Assembly (NCBI RefSeq): GCF_037153985.1
Contig: NZ_JBBAYI010000002.1
Coordinates: 372,001 to 436,000, forward strand
Length of the DNA stretch: 64,000 bases
Direction: 5' to 3'
Origin: Emticicia sp037153985
GTDB taxonomy: Bacteria > Bacteroidota > Bacteroidia > Cytophagales > Spirosomataceae
In this document: one piece after another, positions 33,807 through 43,247 of the stretch
How positions within the stretch are numbered: the stretch's first letter is position 1
How the letters are laid out: every line of letters begins with the position of its first letter
The notes under the pieces: model-generated
What the model saw: only the letters and a program-made list of their open reading frames with translations
Databases searched by the model: none
What the model was told of the DNA's origin: nothing
Made by a program: the position numbers and the translations under genes

Positions 33807-35951
33807 ATGAAAAAAGTCTTGGTACTTTTACTATTTAGCAGTGCTTGTGTATTTGCTCAGAAAAAAAACTTCGACGACAAAGATTTAAAAGCTGGGCGTC
33901 CGCCACAGAACTTTACCCAACTTCTACCTACCGTACAATGGGCCGACGGCAATAAGCTCTCGGTAGTGCAACGTCAGGGTGGCGAAAGCAAAAGCTATGT
34001 TCTGGACCTTACTACCGGAAACATGACAGAAGGTAAAGCCAGCATCTCATCAAAAATACCTCAACCGAAAAAATCGGCATTTGTAAAAAATGGTGATGTT
34101 TTTCTAAAAGATGGAAGTGAAGAAAGACAACTAACTAACGATAAGGCCGAAGAAAAAAACCCGATGTTTTCGCCGGATAGTAGCTTTATTGCTTACACCA
34201 AAGAAAACAACTTATATACCTTTAACCTGAAAACCAACAAGGAGGTTCAGCTTACTACTGATGGCACAAAAACCACTTTAAACGGGTATGCAACATGGGT
34301 TTACTGGGAAGAAATTTTTGGCCGCCCTACCCGTTTCAGAGCTTTCTGGTGGAGCCCCGACAGCAAAAAACTGGCTTATATGCGTTTCGACGAAAGCAAA
34401 ATACAGATGTTTCCGTTATACAACAGCGAAGGGCAACATGGGTTTATAGAAGAAACAAGATACCCCAAAAGCGGTGACCCTAACCCTGAGGTTAAAATTG
34501 GCTTTGTGTCGCCAGAAGGAGGAAAAACCACATGGGCCGACTTTAACGAAAAAGAAGAACAATATTTTGGCTGGCCTGAGTGGTTAGCCGATGGCAGTGG
34601 CCTGATGGTGCAGTGGATAAACCGCGGTAACGATAATCTGAAACTTTACAATGTGTCGCCTGCTAACGGTAGCAAAAAGGAACTATACGCCGAAACACAA
34701 AAATCATGGATTGATATTGACGATGCCGACAACCGCCTTACACTACTGGATGGTGGCAAAGAAATGATTATTTTGAGCGATAAAAGTGGCTGGAAACAAC
34801 TGTATTTGTATGGTATCGACGGGAAATTCAAAAACAATATTACCGAAGGGAAATTCACGATTAAATCAGTAGAAGGTATAGACCAGAAAAACAGGGTAAT
34901 TTATTTCCACGCCCGTGGCAAAGAAAACTCCGCCCGCTTCGATTTCTACAAAGTTGGTTTCGACGGCAAAGGTTTAAAACGCCTTACCTTTGGCGATTAT
35001 AACCACCGTCTGATTCAGCTCTCGCCCGACTACAAGTATTTTATTACTACTTACTCAAGTATTACAACGCCTACATCAATGGCCGTAGTAGACAACGAGG
35101 GCAAAATTATTAAAGAGTTAGGCTCTATTAAAGGCAACGACATGGATAATTATAACATGGCTAAAACAGAGTTGTTAAGGGTTAAAAGTGATGATGGACT
35201 CTTTGACCTTCCTATGGTAATTACGTATCCACAAAATATGGTAGCGGGCAAAAAATATCCGGTATTGATAAGCATTTATGGTGGCCCCGATGCCGGAACT
35301 GTATTTGACCAATGGACCTGGACACCGCGTAGCCAATGGTATGCGCAGGAAGGTTTAATTCAGGTATCGCTCGACCACCGCGCCAGTGGGCATTTTGGCA
35401 AAGAAGGTGTTGCTTATATGCACCGCAATTTGGGCTACTGGGAAATGAAAGATTATACTACGCTGGTAAAATCGCTGATTGATAAAGGTATAGCCGACCC
35501 TACCAAAATATGTATTACTGGTTTTAGCTATGGTGGCTATATGAGTTGTTATGCCCTTACTTATGGTAGCGACGTATTTACCCACGGAATGGCCGGTGGT
35601 AGTGTAACCGACTGGCAATTGTATGACAGTGCCTATACCGAGCGTTTTATGGATACCCCTGCCGAAAACCCTGAGGGCTATAAAAACAGTAGTGTCATGA
35701 CTCACGTAGATAAATATAAGGGTATGTTACAGATAGTACACGGCACTATGGACGATAACGTACACATGCAAAACAGTATACAGCTAATTAATAAATTAGA
35801 AGATAGTAAAAAGGATTTTGAGTTTATGTTATATCCGGGTGGAAGACATGGCTGGGGAGGCAATAAAGGGTTACATTTCGATAACCTGAAAACAAAATTC
35901 ATTTACCGATATTTGCTAGAAAAACCAGTTCCTGAAGGGCTTCTGAAATAA
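33807..35951 (+). CDS. Dipeptidyl-peptidase IV (S9B), secreted
   Basis: 714 aa with a signal peptide ending CVFAQ (about residue 18). The N-terminal propeller contains WVYWEEIFGRPTRFRAFWWS, the DPP-IV segment holding the Glu residues that bind the substrate amino terminus, and SPDSKKLAYMRFDE. The C-terminal hydrolase domain has VLISIYGGPDAGTV, nucleophile elbow GFSYGGYMS (Ser574), Asp in GTMDDNVH and His in GGRHGWGG. It removes N-terminal X-Pro or X-Ala dipeptides from peptides in the periplasm. Monocistronic, with a terminator directly after. Confidence 0.95.
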   Translation: MKKVLVLLLFSSACVFAQKKNFDDKDLKAGRPPQNFTQLLPTVQWADGNKLSVVQRQGGESKSYVLDLTTGNMTEGKASISSKIPQPKKSAFVKNGDVFLKDGSEERQLTNDKAEEKNPMFSPDSSFIAYTKENNLYTFNLKTNKEVQLTTDGTKTTLNGYATWVYWEEIFGRPTRFRAFWWSPDSKKLAYMRFDESKIQMFPLYNSEGQHGFIEETRYPKSGDPNPEVKIGFVSPEGGKTTWADFNEKEEQYFGWPEWLADGSGLMVQWINRGNDNLKLYNVSPANGSKKELYAETQKSWIDIDDADNRLTLLDGGKEMIILSDKSGWKQLYLYGIDGKFKNNITEGKFTIKSVEGIDQKNRVIYFHARGKENSARFDFYKVGFDGKGLKRLTFGDYNHRLIQLSPDYKYFITTYSSITTPTSMAVVDNEGKIIKELGSIKGNDMDNYNMAKTELLRVKSDDGLFDLPMVITYPQNMVAGKKYPVLISIYGGPDAGTVFDQWTWTPRSQWYAQEGLIQVSLDHRASGHFGKEGVAYMHRNLGYWEMKDYTTLVKSLIDKGIADPTKICITGFSYGGYMSCYALTYGSDVFTHGMAGGSVTDWQLYDSAYTERFMDTPAENPEGYKNSSVMTHVDKYKGMLQIVHGTMDDNVHMQNSIQLINKLEDSKKDFEFMLYPGGRHGWGGNKGLHFDNLKTKFIYRYLLEKPVPEGLLK

Positions 35952-35957
35952 AACATT

Positions 35958-35992
35958 AATAGCCAATAGCAATTAACATACTATTGGCTATT
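35958..35992 (+). terminator. Terminator after the DPP-IV gene
   Basis: A perfect 12-bp stem (AATAGCCAATAG and complement), 11-nt loop, then TTTATG; AT-rich but well formed. Confidence 0.8.
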
Positions 35993-36028
35993 TTTATGCC
36001 TTTTCAAACCTGATACTTCTGTTTTTTT

Positions 36029-36718
36029 ATGAAAAATGCCTTTTTTGTGTGTGCATTGCTGGTTTTTTCTTTTATTAATTCTGGCAAAGCCCAAACCCGA
36101 AGCCTGTTTAACTTCAGAAATTTTGATGGCTGGCACATTGATGTACCTGCCATGGATAATAACCCTGCGGCCAAAAGCCCGTTCATTCTCAGAAATGGCT
36201 TGCTAGTAAGCCTTGCCGACCCACAAGGACACATTATTACAGATTCGGTTTATGAAAATTATCGGCTCGAAGTAGAATACCGCTTTGCCGGAAAACCCGG
36301 CAACTGTGGTGTATTGGTGCATGTATCTACCCCACGTGTGCTTTATCAGATGTTTCCGAAAGCCATTGAAGCGCAACTGATGCACAAAAATGCCGGAGAT
36401 TTCTGGTGTATCGGAGAAGACATCAGCGTGCCGGACATGGAAAAAAGGAGAGGTCCGAAAAAAGACTGGGGAACCACCGAAGGTAAAGAACGCCGCATAG
36501 TAAACCTTACCAACCACTCTGAAAAACCTGTGGGCGAATGGAATACCATGCGCGTTGAATGTGTGGGTAACGCCATAAAAGTATGGGTAAACGGCGACCT
36601 CGTAAATAATGGCTTTAATTGTACGGCCAGTAAAGGCCAGATTGCGCTGCAAGCCGAGGGTTCGGAGGTTGAGTTCAGAAAAGTAGCATTTACGCCTATC
36701 AGGGTTTTATCTGAATAA
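36029..36718 (+). CDS. Secreted DUF1080 (3-keto-disaccharide hydrolase-type) protein
   Basis: 229 aa with a signal peptide (to about residue 22, NSGKAQT). A single LamG-like DUF1080 domain follows: LFNFRNFDGWHID at the start, NYRLEVEYRF, GNCGVLVHV, the EAQLMHKNAGDFW segment and the C-terminal GQIALQAEGSEVEFRKV strand. Characterised relatives hydrolyse 3-keto-glycosides in Bacteroidota. Together with ThuA and the cytochrome-fused dehydrogenase about 10 kb upstream it fits a periplasmic keto-sugar pathway, though the genes are not in one operon. Confidence 0.88.
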   Translation: MKNAFFVCALLVFSFINSGKAQTRSLFNFRNFDGWHIDVPAMDNNPAAKSPFILRNGLLVSLADPQGHIITDSVYENYRLEVEYRFAGKPGNCGVLVHVSTPRVLYQMFPKAIEAQLMHKNAGDFWCIGEDISVPDMEKRRGPKKDWGTTEGKERRIVNLTNHSEKPVGEWNTMRVECVGNAIKVWVNGDLVNNGFNCTASKGQIALQAEGSEVEFRKVAFTPIRVLSE

Positions 36719-36747
36719 AACAAATAATCTACTTTTGTATAAAGAAA

Positions 36748-36770
36748 AAAGCTCTCCTGACGAGAGCTTT
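36748..36770. terminator. Bidirectional terminator between DUF1080 gene and mutS2
   Basis: AAAGCTCTC and GAGAGCTTT form a 9-bp stem with a 5-nt loop, flanked by A and T tracts giving T runs on both strands. Confidence 0.88.
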
Positions 36771-36775
36771 TTTTC

Positions 36776-39199
36776 TTATTTCATTCTGACAATAGTTACT
36801 CCTTGCCCTCCGCGGTCGGCGTGTTCGTCGGCCATGCCTGCCACTTGTTTATAGGTGCGTAAATGCTGGCGTACCAGATTCCGTAAAATACCATCCCCTT
36901 TGCCATGTATGATTCTTAATTCAGGATACCCTAGCATAATGGCATCGTTCATTAAAGTATCTACTGCCCCTAATGCTTCCTCTCCACGCTTGCCTCTCAG
37001 GTCGAGATTAAAGCTGAAATTCATCATTTTTTCATTCAAATCAATGCCCGTCATTTTAGGCTTGATACTCTCCTTCACCGCCTCCTTGAACTCCTTGCGG
37101 CTCATTTTTTCTAATCGGTTAAGTTTTACGTTGGTCTTAAGCTCGCCAATGGCAATTTCAGCATCTTTCCCTTTAAGTGAAAGAACCTCTCCGATGGTAC
37201 TCTGCCCTTTGATTCTTACGTAGCTTCCGGCAGTAATATCACCTTTTTCCAGTTCCCATTCTTCCGAAACAGCTTTTGTTTCTTCTACTTTCTCGGGCTT
37301 AAGCTCCTGTGTTTCAAAGGTTTGCAGTTCCTGCCTGATAAGTTTCGTCAGGTCTTTATCGGCCTTACCTTCTTTTATCTCTTTAATGGCAATTTCTATC
37401 TTGCGGTTAGTCTCTTTCAGTAATTCTTTTGCCTGAGCTTTTGCATCGTTCAGAATTTTCTTCTTTTCAGTTTCCAGAAAATCTTTCAGGCTGTTGTACT
37501 GTTGAAGCGTATTTTTTAATTGCTGGTTTTTCTCGATAAATTCTTTGTTACGGTCTGCAAAAACTTTTCTTTCAATTTCCAGTTCCTTAATTAACTTTTC
37601 AAAGTCAATTTGTTGGGTTCCTAATTTACGTTTGGCGTTATCGACCACCTGTTTGGGCAAGCCTATTTTTTGTGCTACTTCCAAAGCAAAAGAGCTACCG
37701 GGTTTCCCGATTTCAAGCTCATAGAGTGGCTCAAGGTGTTCGGCATCAAATTTCATAGCTCCATTAATGGTTCCGCTATTTTTATTGGCAAACACTTTCA
37801 GGTTGGTATAGTGTGTATTAATTACACCATAGGCTTTTGAACGCAGCAACTGCTCGAGTATCGACTCGGCTATGGCTCCGCCCAAGCTAGGCTCTGTACC
37901 TGTACCAAATTCATCAATCAGAAATAAAGTATGCTTATTCGAGAAATTGACAAAGTGCCTCATGTTTGTGAGGTGCGAGCTATACGTACTTAAATCGTTT
38001 TCGATACTTTGTTCGTCGCCAATATCAATAAAAATATTTTTGAATATACCTACTTTTGAGTCGGGCGAGGTTGGAACCAACAGGCCGCACTGTGCCATAT
38101 ACTGTACCAGACCAATAGTTTTAAGCATAACCGACTTACCACCGGCATTAGGCCCCGATACCAGCACGATACGGTTCTCGTGGTCGAGCTTGATATTGAG
38201 AGGCACAATGGCTTTGTTTTGTTTCTGGTGTGCCAGAAATAACAACGGATGTGTAGCCTTATGCCATTCAAGTGCTTGGCCTTCAACCAGTAAAGGTGCA
38301 GTAGCGTTGATAGTTAAAGCAAACTTTGCCTTAGCTTTGATAAAATCGACCAGACCTAAAAACTGGTAGGCTTTACGTAAGGCCGGAATATGCGGACGCA
38401 GAAAAGCCGTAAGTTTTTCTAATATCTTCACAATTTCGCGGCGTTCCTTTGCCTCTAATTCTCTTATTTCGTTGTTGGCTTCCAATACTTCGGCAGGTTC
38501 TACGAAAGCCATTTGCCCCGTAGCCGACTCGTCATGTACAAAACCCTTTAATTTGCGCTTGTGTTCTGATAAAATCGGGATAACCATCCGTCCGTCACGG
38601 ATGGTTAACGACATTTCTTCGCCAATCCAGCCACTATTACGTGCGGTTCGTAAAATACGTTCGAGCGTTTTTCTTAAATCGCTTTGTTCGGTTATTAGTC
38701 TGCGACGGATGTCGGCCAGCTCGGGCGATGCCGAATCTCTTACCTTGCCTCTTTCGTCGATAATTTTATCTATCTGTGTAATTACGCCACTCCAGCCTTC
38801 ATCGTTTGTTGCAGGCAATGAGTTAGCTGTAAGAGCCTTCAATTCAGGGTAAATAGTTTCTTCTTTTGTTTTGAAGAAGTGAATTATTTGCTGAATTGTG
38901 CGGAGGGAAAGTTTAATTTCAAAAAATTGTTCTTCTGCTACAAATGCCCCTTCAAGCGAAGCACGTGTTAGCGAGTCACTTACATCAATATAGTTTTGTT
39001 CTGGAAAACCAGCCTCTACCTGTAAGATTAACTTAAATTCGGCTACCTGCCGAATCAATCTATCTATAATTTTGTAGTCGTCAGAGAAACGTATTTTTTC
39101 AACAAAAGCCCTCCCAAGCGAACTAACACATTGTTCGGCTATTAATTCACGAATTTTATCAAACCCTATTTTCTGTTCTATGTTTTGCGGGTAAAGCAT
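36776..39199 (-). CDS. mutS2: Endonuclease MutS2
   Basis: 807 aa from ATG at 39199 (MLYPQNIEQKIGFDKIREL); an in-frame ATG at 39295 lies upstream of the -7 element and is rejected. Core helices are followed by the ATPase with Walker A SGPNAGGKSVMLKTIGL, Walker B LFLIDEFGTGTEPS and the ST(H)xH-type loop NTHYTNLK. A long coiled coil (about 520-630) and a C-terminal Smr nuclease domain with LDLRGKRGEEA and RIIHGKGDGILR follow. MutS2 binds branched DNA and collided ribosomes; it is not the mismatch-repair MutS. Convergent with the DUF1080 gene. Confidence 0.96.
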   Translation of the reverse strand: MLYPQNIEQKIGFDKIRELIAEQCVSSLGRAFVEKIRFSDDYKIIDRLIRQVAEFKLILQVEAGFPEQNYIDVSDSLTRASLEGAFVAEEQFFEIKLSLRTIQQIIHFFKTKEETIYPELKALTANSLPATNDEGWSGVITQIDKIIDERGKVRDSASPELADIRRRLITEQSDLRKTLERILRTARNSGWIGEEMSLTIRDGRMVIPILSEHKRKLKGFVHDESATGQMAFVEPAEVLEANNEIRELEAKERREIVKILEKLTAFLRPHIPALRKAYQFLGLVDFIKAKAKFALTINATAPLLVEGQALEWHKATHPLLFLAHQKQNKAIVPLNIKLDHENRIVLVSGPNAGGKSVMLKTIGLVQYMAQCGLLVPTSPDSKVGIFKNIFIDIGDEQSIENDLSTYSSHLTNMRHFVNFSNKHTLFLIDEFGTGTEPSLGGAIAESILEQLLRSKAYGVINTHYTNLKVFANKNSGTINGAMKFDAEHLEPLYELEIGKPGSSFALEVAQKIGLPKQVVDNAKRKLGTQQIDFEKLIKELEIERKVFADRNKEFIEKNQQLKNTLQQYNSLKDFLETEKKKILNDAKAQAKELLKETNRKIEIAIKEIKEGKADKDLTKLIRQELQTFETQELKPEKVEETKAVSEEWELEKGDITAGSYVRIKGQSTIGEVLSLKGKDAEIAIGELKTNVKLNRLEKMSRKEFKEAVKESIKPKMTGIDLNEKMMNFSFNLDLRGKRGEEALGAVDTLMNDAIMLGYPELRIIHGKGDGILRNLVRQHLRTYKQVAGMADEHADRGGQGVTIVRMK

Positions 39200-39223
39200 G
39201 TATTTTTTATTTAAAAGCGGGTA

Positions 39224-39231
39224 CAAATTTA
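39224..39231 (-). promoter_or_regulatory. -7 element for mutS2
   Basis: The minus strand reads TAAATTTG (TAnnTTTG), 25 nt before the chosen start at 39199; this decides the start. Confidence 0.5.
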
Positions 39232-39362
39232 CTAAAAATTCCTGTCTTTTTAAGGCCATCAACAGGCTTTGGCAATATTCGTTGTAGCACCTCAAAAGTG
39301 TTATTTGGGATTTGTAAATAACCCGTTTAGCCTATCTGAATGTGCATGAAAGATAAAGTTTG

Positions 39363-39370
39363 TAACTTTG
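39363..39370 (+). promoter_or_regulatory. -7 element for the Cys-rich protein gene
   Basis: TAACTTTG matches TAnnTTTG, 73 nt before the ATG at 39444 (49 nt before the alternative ATG at 39420). Confidence 0.45.
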
Positions 39371-39443
39371 TTCTTATGAGTTATTAAAAATCAGGTATCA
39401 GGCTATGTAGCCAGAACCAATGCTGATATTAACGAATAATCTG

Positions 39444-39674
39444 ATGAAAAAAGAACAATCTGCCGCTGAACAACCAAAAGCAAATGTGCAAGAAGTTTGC
39501 CCACGCTGCCAGCAGATATTTATGTGTCAGGCCAGCGATATAAGCCAGTGCCAGTGCAGAAATGTTTGCCTTACTAAACCTCAGTCTGAGTATATTAATC
39601 AACAATATACTACGTGCCTGTGTGCTGCGTGCCTGCAAATACTTCAACACGAATATGAACAAACTCGTGGTTGA
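39444..39674 (+). CDS. Cysteine-rich CWC-family small protein
   Basis: 76 aa (84 aa if the ATG at 39420 is used). The core has CPRCQQIFMC, then SQCQCRNVC, and later TTCLCAACLQ, ten cysteines in all, matching the cysteine-rich CWC family, which probably binds zinc. No signal peptide; cytoplasmic. Function unknown in the family. Monocistronic, divergent from mutS2. Confidence 0.8.
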   Translation: MKKEQSAAEQPKANVQEVCPRCQQIFMCQASDISQCQCRNVCLTKPQSEYINQQYTTCLCAACLQILQHEYEQTRG

Positions 39675-39934
39675 ATATCTTTTATGGCTTTTTTAATCAT
39701 CAACACGGCTTTATTTTATTTTAAGGCTTGCTAACTGGGGAAAATTATACACATATTTGTTAAAATACGTTATTTATTTAGATTTTCTCTTTCTTTTTCA
39801 CTATAAATTTCTCAATTTTGAAGTTAAAATGCATTGTTAAATACGTGGTTAAGTATAAACAATGTAACTTTTACGAAAATAAGTTTAAGCGTTTTTTATG
39901 AAAAATTTAGCTTAATTCTTTGTCCCTGCTTACC

Positions 39935-40633
39935 ATGGTAAAAATTGGTGTAATCGCCTTACTGCTGACACTTGAGTTAATTATATTTTATGGAGTAAAC
40001 ATAGCTCTGGCTTATCCTTTTCGGGGGCTTATTCATTTAATGATGGCCTACTGGTATTATTCCGAAAGAAAAGCCATACTAAACCAGATAGATAAACTTT
40101 TTTTGGTTTCATGTTTAATTCCTGCCATTACACCAATCCCGATTTATATTTTCGGGTTTACATGGGGCACCCTTCTAGAAGTTGCATTGCTATTAGTGAG
40201 TTACCAGTTACTAATCAGAATTTATTTTCTGGAAGGAGCAAGAATCAGAATTACAGGTAAAAAACAGTTAAATACGTTTTTTAGAGCCGTTATTCCTTAC
40301 GTTTGCTTACCTCTCACTTATTTTTTTCTGGTAGTTTTTCCACTCACAAAACCCGATGTATTTATCGTTACATTTATTTATCTGGTGCAGATAATGTATA
40401 TGGCTTTATTGTCGGCCTATTTACCTTTTCCAGAAAAAAGTAAGTTACTTATCTCGCTGGGTATGTTTTTTATTCTATTTGCCAGTGGTGCAAGTGTCCA
40501 CAGAGTTTATGTAGTGCCTTATTTTTTCGACTATGGTTTTGTCAGAATAGCGGCTGTACTTGGGCGGATACTCATCATTGCTGGTTTACTAAACCGTATA
40601 AATCAGGAAGGGCTAATTTCAAAATCAGCTTAA
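39935..40633 (+). CDS. Multi-pass membrane protein, paralogue A
   Basis: 232 aa from ATG at 39935; the TTG at 39920 is not needed. Seven or so hydrophobic segments run the whole length, with basic loops (YYSERKAILNQIDK) and conserved landmarks LFLVSCLIPAITPIP, FLEGARIRITGKK, SAYLPFPEKSKLLISLGM and FASGASVHRVYVVPY. The same landmarks occur in the same order in the gene at 40923, so the two are tandem paralogues. The pattern faintly recalls YhhN/TMEM86 proteins, but this is not firm. Function unknown. The 260 bp before it is AT-rich and featureless. Confidence 0.75.
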   Translation: MVKIGVIALLLTLELIIFYGVNIALAYPFRGLIHLMMAYWYYSERKAILNQIDKLFLVSCLIPAITPIPIYIFGFTWGTLLEVALLLVSYQLLIRIYFLEGARIRITGKKQLNTFFRAVIPYVCLPLTYFFLVVFPLTKPDVFIVTFIYLVQIMYMALLSAYLPFPEKSKLLISLGMFFILFASGASVHRVYVVPYFFDYGFVRIAAVLGRILIIAGLLNRINQEGLISKSA

Positions 40634-40641
40634 CCTAAGGC

Positions 40642-40839
40642 TTATTTTTCGTTATCTTTCTTACGATTACGAAGTTTTTTATCATCAACGGTGTTGTTCA
40701 GAAAGCCATTTATTTTATCTATTTCAAAACTCATCTGAATTTCACCAAAGGAGTTTATCTTAATATCAAAGCCTTTCAGGTCTTTATGAACACGAGGATT
40801 ATCTGCATTAGATTTATCTTCTGTTTTCTTTTTTGCCAT
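40642..40839 (-). CDS. Small conserved-looking basic protein between the two paralogues
   Basis: 65 aa, soluble, strongly charged with Lys-rich ends (MAKKKTEDKS... and KKLRNRKKDNEK) around a core VHKDLKGFDIKINSFGEIQM. I believe similar short proteins exist in other Cytophagales, but no named family is known to me. It lies antisense to its neighbours, 8 bp from the stop of paralogue A. Coding status is supported by the protein-like core and good position, not by a recognised motif. Confidence 0.65.
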   Translation of the reverse strand: MAKKKTEDKSNADNPRVHKDLKGFDIKINSFGEIQMSFEIDKINGFLNNTVDDKKLRNRKKDNEK

Positions 40840-40922
40840 AGTTTTAAAATTTATTTGTACCCGAAAATATTTACTAATAACGTACCAGCAACCTTTGCCT
40901 GTACCCTAAGTTACTACCTATT

Positions 40923-41621
40923 ATGACAAGAATTTTAATTACTTTAATTTTACTTTGCTTTGAGTTAATACTACATTACAAATTTAATCGAATTGCGGCT
41001 TATCCTGCCAGAGTTTTGTTATATTCTTACCTTATTTACTGGTGCTATACCGAAAGTAAACCAAAATACGGCATTACCCTGACCGAGAAACTGTATATTA
41101 TTTCTTGCCTGTTAATTATGGTTTCGCCTATTCCTGGTTTTATCTGGGATTCGGTTCCGGGAAAAGTTTCAGAGATGGTTTTGTTAATGATAAGCCAGCA
41201 TCTGGTGGCGCATATCTGGATACACCAAGGAGCCAGAATAAACTTCTCAAAAAGGGAAAATCTTTTTCTTAAAATATTAGTTCCTTATATCTTAATTCCG
41301 ATACTATTTTTTCTGTTTGTAGTTGTTCCTACTTTTCAGTTTCTTCCTATTGTATTATGTAGTATTTATGTAGTACAGCTAATATACATTACTACGTTGT
41401 CGGCTTTTGTGCCGTTTCCCGAAAAGAGCAAATGGTATATATCTTTGGCAATGGGCTTACTGGTGTTTTCGAGCGGAGCAAATGCGTTGCGTATTTATGT
41501 AGCACATTATGAGTGGGATTTCGCAGTTGTCAGGATTACCAGTACCGTTTTTCGGGTATTTCTGTTAGTAGGCTTGCTACACCGCGAAATACCCGAAAAA
41601 TACGCTACTTATTTACGCTAA
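40923..41621 (+). CDS. Multi-pass membrane protein, paralogue B
   Basis: 232 aa with about seven membrane segments. Aligned by eye with the gene at 39935: LYIISCLLIMVSPIP, IHQGARINFSKRE, SAFVPFPEKSKWYISLAM and FSSGANALRIYVAHYEWDF share spacing and key residues, about 30-40 percent identity by rough inspection. No catalytic motif is clear; the PFPEKSK loop and the final R-rich helix are the most conserved. Its stop overlaps the 3' end of gltX by 9 bp on the opposite strand. Function unknown. Confidence 0.75.
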   Translation: MTRILITLILLCFELILHYKFNRIAAYPARVLLYSYLIYWCYTESKPKYGITLTEKLYIISCLLIMVSPIPGFIWDSVPGKVSEMVLLMISQHLVAHIWIHQGARINFSKRENLFLKILVPYILIPILFFLFVVVPTFQFLPIVLCSIYVVQLIYITTLSAFVPFPEKSKWYISLAMGLLVFSSGANALRIYVAHYEWDFAVVRITSTVFRVFLLVGLLHREIPEKYATYLR

Positions 41622-43118
41622 TGTTACCAGTGCTTTTTCTATTCTGGCAATTACCTCCTGTTTACCCAGAATCTCCAGTGTAAGCATCAGGTCGGGTCCT
41701 TTGCCTAAGCCTGTAATAGCCAGACGAAACGCCTGCATAACCTTACCGGGTTTTATAGCTGCGGCCTCAAGTGCCGGAAAAATCGTATCATGAATAAACT
41801 GAGCCTGAAACTGCTCATCGCTTATACCCTGAATAGCCTCTTTGATTATACCGATGGCCTTGCGGGCATCATCGTTCCATTTTGATTTTACGATGTCCTC
41901 ATCGTATACCGCTGGGCTTTCAAAGATGAATGGCACTTCGTTTACTATCTCCTGAGGGAAAATCACACGGTCTCTCATCAGGCGAACCAACTTCGGAGCT
42001 ATGTCAGCCGAAGCACCTGTTGGTAGTTGTATTAACTGCACCAGTTCTTCTTCTGTTTTTTCTTTCAGGTAATGCTGGTTAAACCACTTGGCTTTATCAA
42101 TCATGAATCTGGCACCAGCCTTGTGTATTTTCTCCAGACTAAACGATTCTATCAGCTCGTCCATCGAAAAGATTTCCTGTTCTGTACCTGGGTTCCATCC
42201 TAAAAACGCAAGGAAATTCACCATTGCTTCAGGGAAGTACCCATCTTCGCGGAACCCTCTTGCTACTTCACCACTGAAGGGGTCTGTCCATTGTAAAGGA
42301 AACACCGGAAAATTTCCAAGCAAACCATCCCGCTTGCTCAACTTACCGTTGCCTTCGGGTTTTAACAATAAAGGCAGGTGGGCAAACTCAGGTGCCTGCC
42401 AGCCAAAAGCCCGATAAAGCAAAATGTGTAAAGGAGCCGATGGCAACCACTCTTCGCCACGAATTACGTGTGTAATGCCCATCAGGTGGTCATCAACAAT
42501 ATTTGCCAGATGGTACGTAGGCATTCCGTCTGACTTTAAGAGTATTTTATCATCAATGGTTGATGAATGCACCACTACCCATTCACGGATAATATCTTTA
42601 AACCGGATTTCTTCTTTAAGTGGTACTTTCAGGCGGATAACGTATGGCTCACCACTAGCGATTCTGCTGGCTACTTCTTCTTTTGAGAGTGTAAGTGAGT
42701 TTTTCATTTGCATACGCGTAACCGCATTGTAAGAGATATTATCGACCTTAGCATCTTCAAGGCGTTTACGCATTTCTTCCAATTCTTCGGCAGTATCAAA
42801 AGCATAATAGGCTTTGCCTTCCTGAATGAGTTGCTCTGAATACTGACGATATATTTCTTTTCTTTCCGACTGCCGATAAGGCACATCAGGCCCCCCTACT
42901 CCTTGCCCTTCATCTATTTTAATACCAATCCAGTTCAGGGCTTCAAGAATATACTCTTCTGCGCCAGGCACAAAACGGTTCTGGTCTGTGTCTTCTATAC
43001 GAAGCAGCATTTTTCCACCCATTTTGCGGGCAAATAAATAGTTATATAAAGCCGTACGAACACCCCCGATATGGAGCGGCCCTGTTGGACTCGGCGCGAA
43101 TCTTACACGAACAGACAT
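41613..43118 (-). CDS. gltX: Glutamyl-tRNA synthetase
   Basis: 501 aa class I synthetase. VRFAPSPTGPLHIGGVRTAL (residues 4-23) contains the HIGH motif, RIEDTDQNR is the amino-acid site, and KLSKRDG (about residue 258) is the KMSKS loop. The C-terminal anticodon-binding domain is complete, ending near the convergent membrane gene with a 9-bp overlap. It charges tRNA-Glu; whether it also charges tRNA-Gln depends on whether the genome carries GlnRS, not visible here. Confidence 0.97.
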   Translation of the reverse strand: MSVRVRFAPSPTGPLHIGGVRTALYNYLFARKMGGKMLLRIEDTDQNRFVPGAEEYILEALNWIGIKIDEGQGVGGPDVPYRQSERKEIYRQYSEQLIQEGKAYYAFDTAEELEEMRKRLEDAKVDNISYNAVTRMQMKNSLTLSKEEVASRIASGEPYVIRLKVPLKEEIRFKDIIREWVVVHSSTIDDKILLKSDGMPTYHLANIVDDHLMGITHVIRGEEWLPSAPLHILLYRAFGWQAPEFAHLPLLLKPEGNGKLSKRDGLLGNFPVFPLQWTDPFSGEVARGFREDGYFPEAMVNFLAFLGWNPGTEQEIFSMDELIESFSLEKIHKAGARFMIDKAKWFNQHYLKEKTEEELVQLIQLPTGASADIAPKLVRLMRDRVIFPQEIVNEVPFIFESPAVYDEDIVKSKWNDDARKAIGIIKEAIQGISDEQFQAQFIHDTIFPALEAAAIKPGKVMQAFRLAITGLGKGPDLMLTLEILGKQEVIARIEKALVTLA

Positions 43119-43247
43119 AATTTATGCGACAATTTTCGAAATCGTCAAAATCTAGAATAGCACTATTTAAACCCTTAATATGAAAACGGGGCGCAATTTA
43201 CAAAAAATTTGTAGGCCGATTAGCGAATCTTTCAAAATTAGCCAATC

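Noticed and set aside
36730..36737. TACTTTTG on the + strand after the DUF1080 gene
   Set aside because: Matches TAnnTTTG but lies at the 3' end of convergent genes with no rightward gene; chance match.
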